From the NCBI GenBank assembly GCA_903772945.1, contig CAICTM010000153.1, positions 41,023-105,022 on the forward strand: DNA of 64,000 nt. The letters run 5' to 3'. Each line of letters starts with the position of its first letter. The stretch's first letter is position 1. The notes under the pieces were generated by a model, which had not been told where the DNA came from, did not search any database, and worked only from the letters and a program-made list of their open reading frames with translations. Both the position numbers and the translations under genes were made by a program. Below are positions 1 to 10,800 of this stretch, piece after piece. The stretch comes from Seminavis robusta (Eukaryota > Bacillariophyta > Bacillariophyceae > Naviculales > Naviculaceae).

Positions 1-339
1 ACGGCCAAACGTACCGGTTCCGGTACGTACCTTGTACACGGTACAGTATCGTACGTACGGAGTGCTTTGTTCCAATCTTTGGTCAGAGGAGGCAATGGAC
101 GTTGCTGGTTGCTGGTTTTCTTCGTTCCCACCATCTTCTTCTGCCGCAGGAATGTTCTCGTTTTGGGGCAGCAGGTTTTCTTCATTTCCATCATCATCTT
201 CTGCCGCAGGAGCATCCTCATTTTGGGGCTGCACCTCTTCATTTGGGTGATTCTCCCCTTCAGCATCATCTTCACGTGCTCTTGGCGCAGTCCCTTGGTC
301 TATCTCCGCCTCTGCTACTACCGGTAACAGGGAGATCCT
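1..339 (-). CDS. Acidic repeat open frame, fragment running off the left edge
   Basis: The minus strand is open from just after a TAA at 342-340 down to base 1, with no ATG. The translation is rich in Glu, Asp, Asn and Gln and contains two similar blocks, APAAEDDDGNEEN and IPAAEEDGGNEEN, encoded by a tandem 60-bp DNA repeat. This suggests an internal or terminal exon of a low-complexity acidic protein. The part below about base 60 is GTAC/CCGG palindromic DNA and is probably not coding. No domain is recognised. The periodic amino-acid pattern is what I see; that it is an exon is inference. Confidence 0.25.
120..239. repeat. Two-copy tandem 60-bp repeat
   Basis: Bases 120-179 and 180-239 align over their full length, both containing TTCTGCCGCAGGA and TTTTGGGGC, with about a dozen differences. 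The unit is a multiple of three and keeps the minus-strand acidic frame open, as expected of a coding repeat. A weaker third unit may follow to about 275. Confidence 0.7.
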
Positions 340-443
340 TTACGGGGATCCTTGGTCGAACGAACGTCCACGCCAACACCAAACCGAGAGCGAAGGACGC
401 TGCTTGCTAGCTAGGATGGCTATCGGTCACTGAAGAGGTTTGT

Positions 444-1285
444 ATGCTCGGAGGATCTTCCAACAAAGAAGCGGACGTAGTGTCCATGGCCACAAGCGTT
501 GCCCCATCCACGATGGCTGAGAGTGGGGCAGAGAGTGGGGCTGAGTGGTCGGGGTCTTTGAACACACATTTACTCGGAGGGAATGGGAGATCCGACTCGG
601 ATCGAAAGATGACCAAGTTGGACAAGAATTGGATGGAATTGTACAAGGAGTTGGTAGAATTTTATCATCAGTTTGGGCATTGCATCATCCCTGATAAGCC
701 ACCCTACAGGCACATGTATGCTTGGCTCTTCCGGCAGAGGAAAATCAAGGAAAATCTCATAGAATGGAGGCGGGACCTATTGAACAAGTTGGGCTCTGAT
801 GCAATGAAGGAGCAAGCTACAATCCACAAGAGAGACGACCGAAACTTCCAAGTCAAACTCAAAGCATACCGGTATGCAGAGGAGTCCCAGAATGGAACTA
901 CTCCTGTTCAGAGCAAGGAGCTTGCCCGATGGGCCCATGCCATTAGGAGGTTGGATAAAGACAACAAGCTTGACCCGGAGCGTAGGCAAGTATACTGGAG
1001 GCCATCAACTTTCGATTCGGCAGAAGGAGGATGCCAAAGCGAATCTCAATCAAGGATGAGGCCATTTGGATGAAGAAATTTGAAGTCCTGAAGCAGTTCT
1101 ATGAAATTCATGGACATTGTAAGATTCTGACAAATGATCCTGTGCTTGGTAGTTGGATTGTTCAGCAAAGGAAAAGGAAGAAGATAGGCAAAATTGTAGA
1201 ATGCGGAGAGACACTGTTGAATGGTGTTCATTTTTTGAGCCCATGGATCCGAGGCAGAATTTCTAGATGTCAGAGCATTATTTAG
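444..1285 (+). pseudogene. Helicase-associated (HA) domain protein, frameshifted
   Basis: From ATG 444 the frame encodes a low-complexity leader, then an HA-type block (WMELYKELVEFYHQFGHC, later WLFRQRK and LLNKLG), then the start of a second block. It stays open to a stop at 1073. A second frame from about 986 to 1285 carries a third block (WMKKFEVLKQFYEIHGHC, WIVQQRKRKK, LLNGVHFL). The end of the second block continues best as LEAINF in this second frame. The reading therefore shifts by one base near 983-990, where no plausible intron fits. HA domains form large tandem arrays in diatom proteins of unknown role, often with a DEAD/DEAH helicase; no helicase is present here. This is either a decayed gene or one with an indel in the assembly. 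Confidence 0.55.
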
Positions 1286-2100
1286 TGCTAAGATAAAAGG
1301 GAAAACATATTATGGATAGCAGCTGCTTATGAACTTGTCTTGCCTACTCCAGCATGAAAAGGCTCCACTTCCTCCGAAGCAAAGTACTTGGCTGACAGGA
1401 CTCATGGTCGAATTCTGCGATGCCACGGTCACAGGAAAGCTGCCTTACTTCCTGATTGGGGATTAACAAGAAGTCAACTGTACTGCTCGTGGTCTTTGAA
1501 TGTGCATGTAGTCGTTGGTGGCGGTCTCTTGTGGGGGCTCCAATCACTAGAATATCCCTGTCCAAAATCCACAGCTTGTCCCTGCATTGGTGCCAAACTT
1601 TGGGCAAACCAGCGGGGAGGGAAAGCCACGTGCATGCTGGAGCGACCTGGTTCTGGGACCAAGCGCAACATGGCTCTCGTAGTTTAATCAAGGTATTCAA
1701 AGTACAGCCAATGTGGCTGGGGAAGGCATCACTTGACTGTCGATTGCATCCAGCCACCACGTCTGAATGCTTCGGTGGAGAGCCGTGTGGACAACGTATA
1801 ACCCATCATCTTTCATCGAAGCAGAAACCGGATCGCAACATTGAAACAGAGGTAGTCCAAAGAACTGATAAAATAAAGTACTGATAAAATGAAGTGCTAT
1901 TAGCGTTTGCTATACTATTTACGAATTCTTGAACTTGCAAACAGTACATGGGAAGAAACATAAATGCTCTCGCGCAGCAAACTTTGGGATAAAGAGCTAG
2001 ATCTTCTCATGTCAACAAGGGATATAAAAAACAAATTGCCGCCTTTTTCTCAGTGTTTGCGAGCCGGAATCAGGCTCGGGCGCATCGAGCCTCATCAGAC
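1286..2100. other. Intergenic, no supported gene
   Basis: Open frames of 138 and 142 codons overlap on opposite strands (1344-1760 and 1456-1884), but neither has a recognisable domain. The stretch before 2100 is AT-rich. I see no RNA gene or mobile-element end. Confidence 0.4.
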
Positions 2101-2612
2101 TCATGCTCCGATGGTAATTCCACAGCAGTTGAAACCCTCCTGTTGAATTCGATCGTCCTCATCGTCCGTGCTTTCCGCCACTGTTCGCTCCTTCTCATCG
2201 ACTTCCTCGTGATCGTCCTCGGTTGCCTCAGCTGGTTCTTCGATTTCCTTGACTGGCTCTGGGGCAGCCTCCTCCTTGGGTTCCTCTTCCTTCGCTGGTT
2301 CCTCTTCCTTTGGTGCCTCCTTGGGAGCCTCTTCCTCGGCGTCTTCCTGCTCCTTGTCTAGCGGTTGTGGGGGTGCTTGCTCAGGAGTTGGTTCGCTCTC
2401 GTTGGGTTTTTCTTCTCCCTTCTCGCTTCCTTGCTGTTGATTGGCATGAGTGCAGGTGGCAGCGTGGTCAGTCATTAGCATGAAACAGGTCGGACGGTGG
2501 CAGCACCAACACGCAGCTCATCACTTACTGCCTCTTCCGTGTCTTCAGCCTTATTCTTGTCAGCGGCTTTCTTTTCAGCAGCCTCCTTCTTGGCGCTTTT
2601 ACGTACTGACAT
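2101..2612 (-). CDS. Acidic, Glu/Pro/Ala-rich small protein, two exons
   Basis: Exon 1 (2612-2529) begins MSVRKSAKKEAAEKK and is strongly basic. A consensus donor GTAAGT at 2528 and an acceptor CAACAG ending at 2434 remove 95 bp in phase 0. Exon 2 (2433-2101) is almost entirely Glu, Pro, Ala and Lys, with EEEAPKEAPKEEEPAKEEE-like repeats, and ends CCGITIGA. The predicted product is about 137 aa, with a basic head and acidic disordered tail. The frame is also open upstream of Met1 (VFKALKKR) behind a possible acceptor at about 2638, so an earlier first exon may exist. No function can be assigned. A nuclear or RNA-associated disordered protein is possible but unproven. Confidence 0.5.
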
Positions 2613-4076
2613 TCGCTTCTTCAGTGCCTTGAATACCCTACATCAGAAACAAGAGCACACGCCAGAAAACAGCGAAATTCCATCGTGAGAAACAGATACC
2701 CCTCTTCCGCACTACAAGCGCCGTCACCTCCATCTATCCTTACATCTTTAAAGTAGCACAACAAACTGATGAACAACAACTAAACTAACTATCCAACTAA
2801 AGGAGAAGAAAAAAGTGGAGGGAGTGTCACAACAGCGATAAAACTGATGATATGCAGTTGTACCAACTCTGGTTTCGGATGCTATGACGAGGCCAGCGAG
2901 AAATTGGAACGAAACGAGTGAGTGGGAAACGGCGACAGTCGATCGGAATGTTACTTAGTGGAAGTTGGATGTCTCTCAGCGATAAACTCCCACCAATCTC
3001 TCTAAAGAAGGTGCCGTGCTGCCTCGCGTCGGTTAGGTAATTACCACGAAATTTGTATCTTGTATTCAGGTAGGAATACTAGAAGTTTCCAACAGCGAGT
3101 TTCTGACATGCAACTTTTCTATAGCGGTACAGAACAACAACAAATTTGTCAATAATCTGAATTTCAATGCCAACAAAACCTAGAGTATACGTGTAGGGGA
3201 TTCATTTAGTATCTAGCTACTGGCCAGGATGCAGTACAATGCATGTGTATTGGGATTTATTGCCAGAGGAAGGGGGGCGAAATTCGGTTGGGGCTGTTGA
3301 AGAATTTGGCGTACCGGTAGAGGGAGAGAACGGTCCGGTTGCTCTACTCTACTAGCTAGCTATTTGTTATTAGCTATGCATAGACTAGATGTACCTATTC
3401 GTTCGTACACTGTCAGTGGAACAGATCGGTAGCCGCATTGGTTGTGGGGTAGAACATGTAATGCATAGGTAATTGTGCTTCGCCACAACGTAGGCACCCT
3501 TAGCTAGACACTTGATACCAACCATTCTTGTATGTGTTCCAGTATGCTGCAGCATGCCAATGGACATCCTTTTCGTGCCCCACTCAATGAAAGCTACACT
3601 ACCAAACCCAATTGGCCAAGAGACTGGTCGGCCTCGTTGCGCTAACTAGCGACCAACTCCAAAGATACCCTTGCCCTCCCCCCAAAGGTTTTTGAAGTGT
3701 TTTGCTGGCTTAAAACAAAGATTAGTCCTGGATATTCGGGACTGACTTGTATCTTTCGATGACCACGAACAGCCTCAAGAGCACTTGCTTGGCGGCCACC
3801 ACAAGCCCAACACCAGCAGTGAATTTCGGACTGATACCAATACATGTACTACCATTTCAGAGAGAGCCTTGGAGAGATTCTAGCTAGCTAGCTATTGCAG
3901 TTTGCGAACCACACAGAAACCGGTTTTGCCGAGCTAGCCATCAGAAAATCCAGGTTGCATCGGCATTATCGTCTCGTCAACCCACGAGAAGCCGATTTTC
4001 CATATCCCGCTTTGAGAGGCATTGTGTGTGCCGCTACACATATTCTATATATTTATATATCTAGCTAGTAACAATC
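2613..4076. other. 1.46-kb intergenic region
   Basis: I see no protein or RNA gene. It holds CTAGCTAGCTA words near 3352 and 3880, a GTACCGGTA word at 3311, and an AT-rich TATATATTTATATAT stretch at about 4045-4060. That stretch lies some 20-30 bases before the ATG at 4077 and may belong to that gene's 5' region. Confidence 0.5.
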
Positions 4077-5024
4077 ATGTTCCGCTGGATCAAAGGAGGC
4101 AGCAAAGAAGGCGGAGGATCCCTTCGCATGTACATCAAGTTCCGAGAACAAATGTTTCGCCGAAATTTTGAACCCCTCGCAAACAAGAGCACCCCCATTG
4201 CCCTGTGGGATTTGTCCCGCCATGACGATGCCATTGACGCGGCCAATTGTTCCGAAAGTGGACGCATGCAAGGCTGGAGGATATCGGACGATGGAGTGAT
4301 TGATGGCTATTCGCGAGGCCGAGTGTCCACAATCCGAAGCAGTGCCGATTATCAACGGTGGATGGCCGGGGAAGAATTGAAAGATGTCTTTCGCAATTTC
4401 GAAGAGGAACGAAGAGCTAAATTAGAAAAAGAAGAACGAGATAATGAGGAAGTTCTGGAAGAAGATATTGATGAAGATATTGACGACAATTCTCAGTTTG
4501 TCCCATTTCTACGATGGTCGGGACACATTGATACCACTGTGGGATTGAGTTCTGATGCCCAACGGTCTGGATTTTGTGCCATCCGTGCCCCTGAATACCC
4601 CTACGGTGGAGCCAATCTACAGGGTCTGTACAATGCCTTGGAGATTGTCTGTCGGACCGATGGAAGACTTTACACTGTCAATTTGCAAGTTGCCTCCTTT
4701 TTTCCCGGAGACATGTACCAGGGATACATCAACGTTCCAGCCACTCATCCCGACAAGGCCAAGATATGTACCAGAACGGGAGGAGAATTTGAACGGCTGG
4801 TCATGCCATTTACCAAATTTGCCTTGACGGCCCATGGTCGGTTGCGAGAAATGCATCGGACACTGGACAGCAACATTGAAGTACAAACGGTAGGCTTTAC
4901 CCTCATGGATGGCAAAGATGGAGACTTTCAATTCGATCTGGCACGGATTCGAGCCGTCAACTTTGATGGACACGGTATAGCTGGAGAAGAGGGGTTGGAC
5001 GAGCCAGTCAAAATAGCTCGATAA
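4077..5024 (+). CDS. NDUFAF1: Complex I intermediate-associated protein 30 (NDUFAF1/CIA30)
   Basis: This single-exon gene encodes 315 aa. NDUFAF1 is a mitochondrial chaperone that helps build the membrane arm of NADH:ubiquinone oxidoreductase. The CIA30 fold is split by an acidic insert. The N-terminal part has LWDLSRHDDAIDAANCSESG and GWRISDDGVIDGYSRG (about residues 40-85). After a Glu-rich linker (about 105-140) comes FLRWSGHIDT, then the core strands with GFCAIRAPEYPYGG, YNALEIVCRTDGRLYTVNL and FTKFALTAHG, ending near IRAVNF. The short basic start (MFRWIKGGSKEGGG) is a poor classical presequence, so the import route is uncertain. The acidic linker makes it somewhat longer than the bare domain. 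The family call is firm. Confidence 0.88.
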   Translation: MFRWIKGGSKEGGGSLRMYIKFREQMFRRNFEPLANKSTPIALWDLSRHDDAIDAANCSESGRMQGWRISDDGVIDGYSRGRVSTIRSSADYQRWMAGEELKDVFRNFEEERRAKLEKEERDNEEVLEEDIDEDIDDNSQFVPFLRWSGHIDTTVGLSSDAQRSGFCAIRAPEYPYGGANLQGLYNALEIVCRTDGRLYTVNLQVASFFPGDMYQGYINVPATHPDKAKICTRTGGEFERLVMPFTKFALTAHGRLREMHRTLDSNIEVQTVGFTLMDGKDGDFQFDLARIRAVNFDGHGIAGEEGLDEPVKIAR

Positions 5025-5426
5025 TTCTGTTTTTGGGCCTGCTCACCTCTTGCAACCGTACAGTAGCTTTCTAGAAGAGGTGTTCGATGACGGACTCTGG
5101 AGTACATACCGTACTGTACTGTACCAACAGCCACAATTCATTGTACCGGTACTGGCGCCAGTAAAACTAGAAAGCATGATACTAGAGCTGCAGGTGGTGT
5201 AACCTTACTCGGTAGCTGAAGCAAGCAACCTCAAGCTGCCGTTCCTTCGCTTGCTCCGTTTGGTCAAAATCTTCTTTTTGTTGGAGGGTTAGGGATAAGA
5301 ACTCCCTCCCTTATTTGAACGGTCAAACCGACGACACAAACCCCTTTCGCAATCATTTTTTTTCCGACGAAACAAACCGCCGCAGACAACAAGCCTTGAG
5401 ACGACCAGAAGACAACCCCAAGCAAG
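5025..5426. other. Intergenic, nothing coding seen
   Basis: Contains a run of GTAC words (about 5100-5125) and a GTACCGGTAC palindrome at 5143-5152. No gene is supported. Confidence 0.4.
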
Positions 5427-7001
5427 ATGAACCATACAAATACCAGCGGCTCCATAGAGATTTCCAAGTTGCAAGCCCTCTCTGACCTGCACGTGCTTGT
5501 CATTTCGCGTGCTTCATTGCGGCTCGTTCAAGCGGCCCACGAGGAAGACAAATCGAAACTGACCAATGCTGTGCTCGAGGATGCCTGCCGGCATGGCGCA
5601 TCCCCTAGTGTGCTACGGTTTCTGGTGAAAAAGAAAGGGCTCGATGAAGAGGGGATCTGCATGTTGATGGCAAAGACATTCCTGGCGGCCATTCCCTTGC
5701 TGGTGCGATCCAGCAGTGATTCAAATGTCCTGCTACGCCTCAAACAGCTGGTTCTCGCTTTTCCGCAAGGACTCGTAAATCCAGACCCATTAAACCCCTT
5801 TGTCCACTCAGCATCGTCCTTTTTTCGAATGCTTTCCCTCAGAATATGCTGGACTCGATGATCATGATGTTGCCAAAAAAGGCCACTTTCCACTTGCGTG
5901 GAAACGAATATTTGCCATGGGCCAGTTTGTTCCACGGGACAATGAAAGCGTCGATGGGTGATCCTGCCGTAAAAGCTCTTGGTTCCGTTATGGAAAAAGT
6001 GGAATCCATCATCATAAGCCGCTCTGAGTTGAAAGAAGAAGGGATCAAGAAAGTGCTGGCAATGCTCTGTCGAAGCGGCAACAAAACCGAGAACGTACAC
6101 TTGAAATGAGGGCCGTCCAACCAGTTTCACTGGCGGATATGATTGTCCCAGCTATAGAGGAGACATTCTCGACAGGAATGAAGGGTAAATCCTCAACAGT
6201 CAAGTGCTTCTCCATTGACTTCAATAGCAGCGAGCAACCTGACTTTTCAATCCTCACGTTCGTCAAGCTGAACATGGCACGTCTAACTCGGCTGGACATC
6301 AACATTTGTAACATTTTTCAGCCATTCCAGGCCACCCTGGATCTGTGCAATTCTCTCTGCGATTTGCTACAGCATGGGATGCTGGAGGAGATTAACGTGC
6401 GAGCTGCAACACAGCAAGAAGGGCTGCTTTTGCCCCTGCTGGATGCCGCAAACCACAGTGATACTCTGGTTGCCTTGAGACTGGAGAAGCTGGGAAAACC
6501 ATCTGAGGTCGAAATCTACCAGGATGAAATACTACGGATGCTTAAGAGCAACACCCAATTGGAGGTGGCACTGGTATGTGAGGGCATGATCACAGAAAAC
6601 GCACTACTTGAGCGCAGTGATTTGGCAATGAGAGCACATGACACAGAGTTCTTCCTGGATAGGACCGAAGGCAACGACAAACAGCGCCTGATTGACTACC
6701 AAACGCTGTTGATAGATGTGGCCGTGGAGAAGCAAAAGCAGAAAGCCTACGACTGGATGACTTTGCTGACTTGATTTGTGCTGACACAATTTGGAACAAC
6801 CTCTGTTTTCTCGATTTCACTGAAGAGGGCAAGGAAGAGCTCATCACAATTCTGCAATATGGGCTGCTACGTCAAGAACCTGCGTCATGGCTACCAAACC
6901 AAACCAAACCGGCTGCCTCTGGCCTTCGCGGGGAAAGTTCCAAACAGGGCACACGCAAGCGCAAGGCTTCGGGACCTCCTGAAGAATCTCTGCAGGAGTA
7001 A
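5427..7001 (+). pseudogene. LRR-like hypothetical protein of diatom type, three frame changes
   Basis: The coding-like sequence continues through three frame changes. Frame A runs from ATG 5427 (MNHTNTSGSIEISKLQALSD) to about 5820. Frame B follows (AFPQNMLDSMIMMLP, KEEGIKKVLAMLC) to about 6090. Frame C (MRAVQPVSLADMIVPAIEE, LTRLDINICNIFQPFQ, NAANHSDTLVALRLEK-type segments) runs to about 6750. The last frame (ICADTIWNNLCFLDF, LITILQYGLLRQEPASW) ends at 7001. The first shift falls on a TTTTTT run at about 5819-5826. The closing ILQYGLLRQEPASW is typical of an expanded, uncharacterised diatom family with degenerate leucine-rich repeats. With three lesions and no splice sites to explain them, this is either a decayed copy or an error-rich patch of assembly. 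Confidence 0.5.
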
Positions 7002-7828
7002 TTGAAAAGGAGTTGATAGGAAGAGCTGTCGTGATGTTATCATCGTTATTGCAGCAGTACATATTGGGCTTTCTAGCTAGTCGAATGAAATACATAAAAC
7101 CAGTTAGTTTGCTTGCTAAGTTTGCACCCGCTGAAACGCAGCCAACGGATCAGTTCGGAGGCAACTTAGCAATCCGGGTTCCGTCTATATATGGCATTAC
7201 AGGGAAAAGTCGAGCAGTATAAATGCTTGAAGTCCCAAGTTACCCAGGAATGCAGACCCAAGTTCCAGGGCCCCTGCATGCATTGGGCCCTCCCTATAAT
7301 TATTTTGTCAAGGCCTTTATCCCCTCCCGTGCTCAAGCCTCCAGGAATCAAGGTTTGGTCTGCAATGCCAGAGTCGCGGCCTGCCATCTTTGATAGATCC
7401 TAGAATTCCGTTCCCAAGTTCTATTCCTCTTTGTCAAGCTGATCCAAAGTTTGGTCTTGTGGTTTTGACTTGGATGGTTCTGTAGAGAATTATTTCTAAA
7501 CTAGCTAGCTACATGAGTTTTTATTAACTGCTTCGTACCACAGATGCAATGAAGCAGTCCATAGCATTTTTATTGCCATTCTCGAGATTTCGAGATCTTC
7601 TAAAGAAGCACAAAAATTGAAGCCTGTCTGGTTTTCTCTTGCCAGTTGCAAGGGTAGCATTAGACATTGGACCGGCCAATCAACAAACCAATCAATAGCT
7701 GTACATGTAGTTGACCCCGCGAAGATTAGGCAGGACGGAGTGGCCATTTTCGAGAGAGAGAAAGCTAAGCCACGCCCACCAATAATTTGGCACTTTGTTC
7801 CTTCACCCCATTTTCCTTTCATGTTGCC
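7002..7828. other. Intergenic region upstream of the ATM-type kinase
   Basis: No gene is supported. CTAGCTAG-type words occur at about 7072 and 7501-7511. A CAGTATAAATG box lies at about 7215, too far from ATG 7829 to be assigned to it with confidence. Confidence 0.4.
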
Positions 7829-10800
7829 ATGCCATCCCCCCAACACCCACACAGATCGAAGAGCCGCTACACAGACGCTACAGCTCTGTACGAGGAAATC
7901 AGAAGTCTGACTCAAAAACTGGGCGCAAGTGAGAAGCGTGTCACCAAACGACGAGAGACAGCGAAGCGACTGCTGGAAATCTTGTCCAAAGAAAAGAATC
8001 GACAACGGCTCCATGAACGAGGTCTCCACCTGGCCATTCAAAATAAGGGATATTCCCATGCCAAGGCTCACCAATATGCTACTGGAGTCATTTGGTCTCC
8101 CATTATCAACACTGCCTTTGCATCAGCGACATATTTGGCCCATGAACGAAAAGGAAAATTGGATCCAGATGATGTCAAATTGCCGCTTCGGTTGCTCCAT
8201 TACAGCGACAGTGGGTCCACGTCAGGGGAAGGCAATCAAGCCCGATTGGAGACTGCCTGCAGACTCGAGGACCGTGATATCAAACGAATTCTCAAGTTTT
8301 GCATTGACATGTTCAACAGCGATATCGCACGGCGCATGGCCGAAATGGAAATCATGAACACATTGATTTTCCTCTGTGAACGAGTCGAATTTGTGGCCAC
8401 ATTTAGACCCTCCACGGAACTGATATCCATCATGAAAATTGTAGAAGACTGTCTCGATTTGGATACTGACGATGATGATATTGACAATGCCGACAACAAA
8501 AGGAGACGGAAAAATAGTGATGCCGTCGTGGCCGCTGCCAGAATCTTTGGTTCTGTTTTGGAATCTTGTCAAGAACTGGGGGTTGCTCTCCATCTGTTTG
8601 TCTCGGAAGGGATTCAATTAGTGTCAAGATGGTGTGAGCAGAACATGGAAGAGGTCAAAGGCAGTCCCAGGGAGCTCAGCTATCTGTTCCGAGGCATCAA
8701 CACACTGATGCGCTTTCACCCGGAACAAGCCATTCAACCTCTCCAAAGGTATGGTGCTCACATTCTCAGGTATGCTAAAAGAGCATATCAACATTCTACA
8801 CCCATCAATCGACATGCCCTCCATGGATACTTGTAAGTACTGACTCCCCAGGACTCGTGACATAGCCTCTCCTCACGCCCATGATTCCATTGCTCCCCAT
8901 ATCAATCACACAGCATTGCTCACATGTAAGTATTGTACTGATCACTGGGTTTAGGCTTGCAAGAGTGGAATTGCTGATTGGCTCAACCTGATTCTTTGTT
9001 GGCATTTTCTTTGGAGTGAAGAATCGTAGGTCAGCAGGCCGCGACCCTCCGGGGTCTCATGCCGGGAGAATTGGGGGATCTGGGTGAAGCCACCCTCACA
9101 GCCAAGGAAATCGGACTCATCCTGTCCATTGTGCTGTCATCATTGACGGCCGTCCAACCTACACTAACAGTCAAGAATCGCATATCATGGAATACCCTCG
9201 ATGTGACTATTCAACGACATTTGGAATTGTGCGCCAGACTTTTGGCTTGTGCCCAACGGCAGTTCCTGGTGGACCAAGAATGGATGCTCTTGGAGGACCC
9301 CAATGCTTTCTTTGTACGGATTGTGAAGGAATTCTCGCGCGATGACGATGAGGTGAAGCGACTGTCATCCTCCGACGCAACCTACCCGTCTTGTTCCCCT
9401 GCCATCATGGCGAAATCACCGTGGGCCACGCAAATTCTCGCACCACTCATTCAAAATTTTCCACTAGGATCCAACAAAGGAACGGATGCCACAGTACCAA
9501 TGGATATTGACGGCAGCAATTCTCAAAGCTTGACACCAAGCTTAAGCCAGAGTCTGTCCCAAGGAGCAAGTTTAGGCAGCAATTCGCAATCATTGCAACA
9601 TCCATTGTTGGAAGCCATCAATGTGGTTGGAAATAATGAACAATCTGAACCAGCAATGCGAAGCAGTCGGGCTCTGCTCCTGATCATTGCCGCCTGCGCA
9701 GAAGCATTTCCGTCAGGTCGATGTTGGACCTCGACTTCGCACAAACACTGGTTCCCTTTGAACCCGGAAAATCTCGACGTAGAAAGCACCGTCCATGTCA
9801 ATTGTTCTTCGCCGACTGATTTTGCTATCCTGGTGCACGTAGTTTCCAATGTGCTGGAAGCTTCAGGAGGTTCCAATGGTGATCAAGAGCTTCAAATTCT
9901 GGCTCTGTTGTGTCTCATTCGATTGTCTGCCGCACACCGGGGTCTTGCGTCCCTGTTTCGACGAACTGAAATGTCCTGTGTCGCTCCGGTTTGGAGAAAG
10001 GTGTGGGCGATCCTTTTCGCAAGCAACATGAGATACTCTGCCTACACGGCCCATGCGGCAGAAGGATCCTGCGGGGAGTTGGTTGTGGTATTGATTGCAG
10101 AAATAATCCAAGGATTCTGCACGGATCCAACCGAAGCACTCTTGAGTTCAGCATCCATGACACGGTCTACATTCCTTTATCGCAAACAGGCTCAAGTGTG
10201 GGCGTTACCAGCATTCAGAAAGGGCAATGCACACTACACAACACAGGCTTTTGAACTACTGTTCGTCTTCTTGCACAATCTTTGCCTTTCGGACGACGGA
10301 AAAGACGCCCTTCCAGACTCGCCTCCGTCTGCGATTGAAGATGCATCGACAATCAACGATACACAGAGGCTGTCTGGAAGGCGCTATCGACTTGTCTGCC
10401 TATGTCTTCACGCCCTCGATACATTCAACCCTGTGAGTACTGACTCCAAACAAGCAGAACTCATCAAAATGGTGACTGCGTGCTTGTCGGCTCTGGTGAA
10501 TGGCAAGGGACATTTGATGAACACGACTTCAATATTAGAAAGCCAGAATCGGACATGGATGAGGTCTTCCATCTCGAACGACTTGCACAACAGATTTTGC
10601 TTTACCGAGTTGCCCCAATCCAACAAAGGAGCCTTGCATCGGCACAGCTCTCTCTTCGAAAAGCTTTGGGTCTGCACTGTTCCCGATCCGGGAGTCTCAT
10701 CCTTGCTTCTTCAACGCTTGGAAGAATCTGTCCAATCAGACTGTGTTCTTCAGGAAAAGTCACAAGTTAATCAACTCGTCGGGTCCAGTCAATCGGCTTC

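Noticed and set aside
1344-1884. Overlapping open frames on both strands after the HA gene
   Set aside because: Both have unremarkable composition, no domain and no splice or start context; mutual overlap argues for chance.
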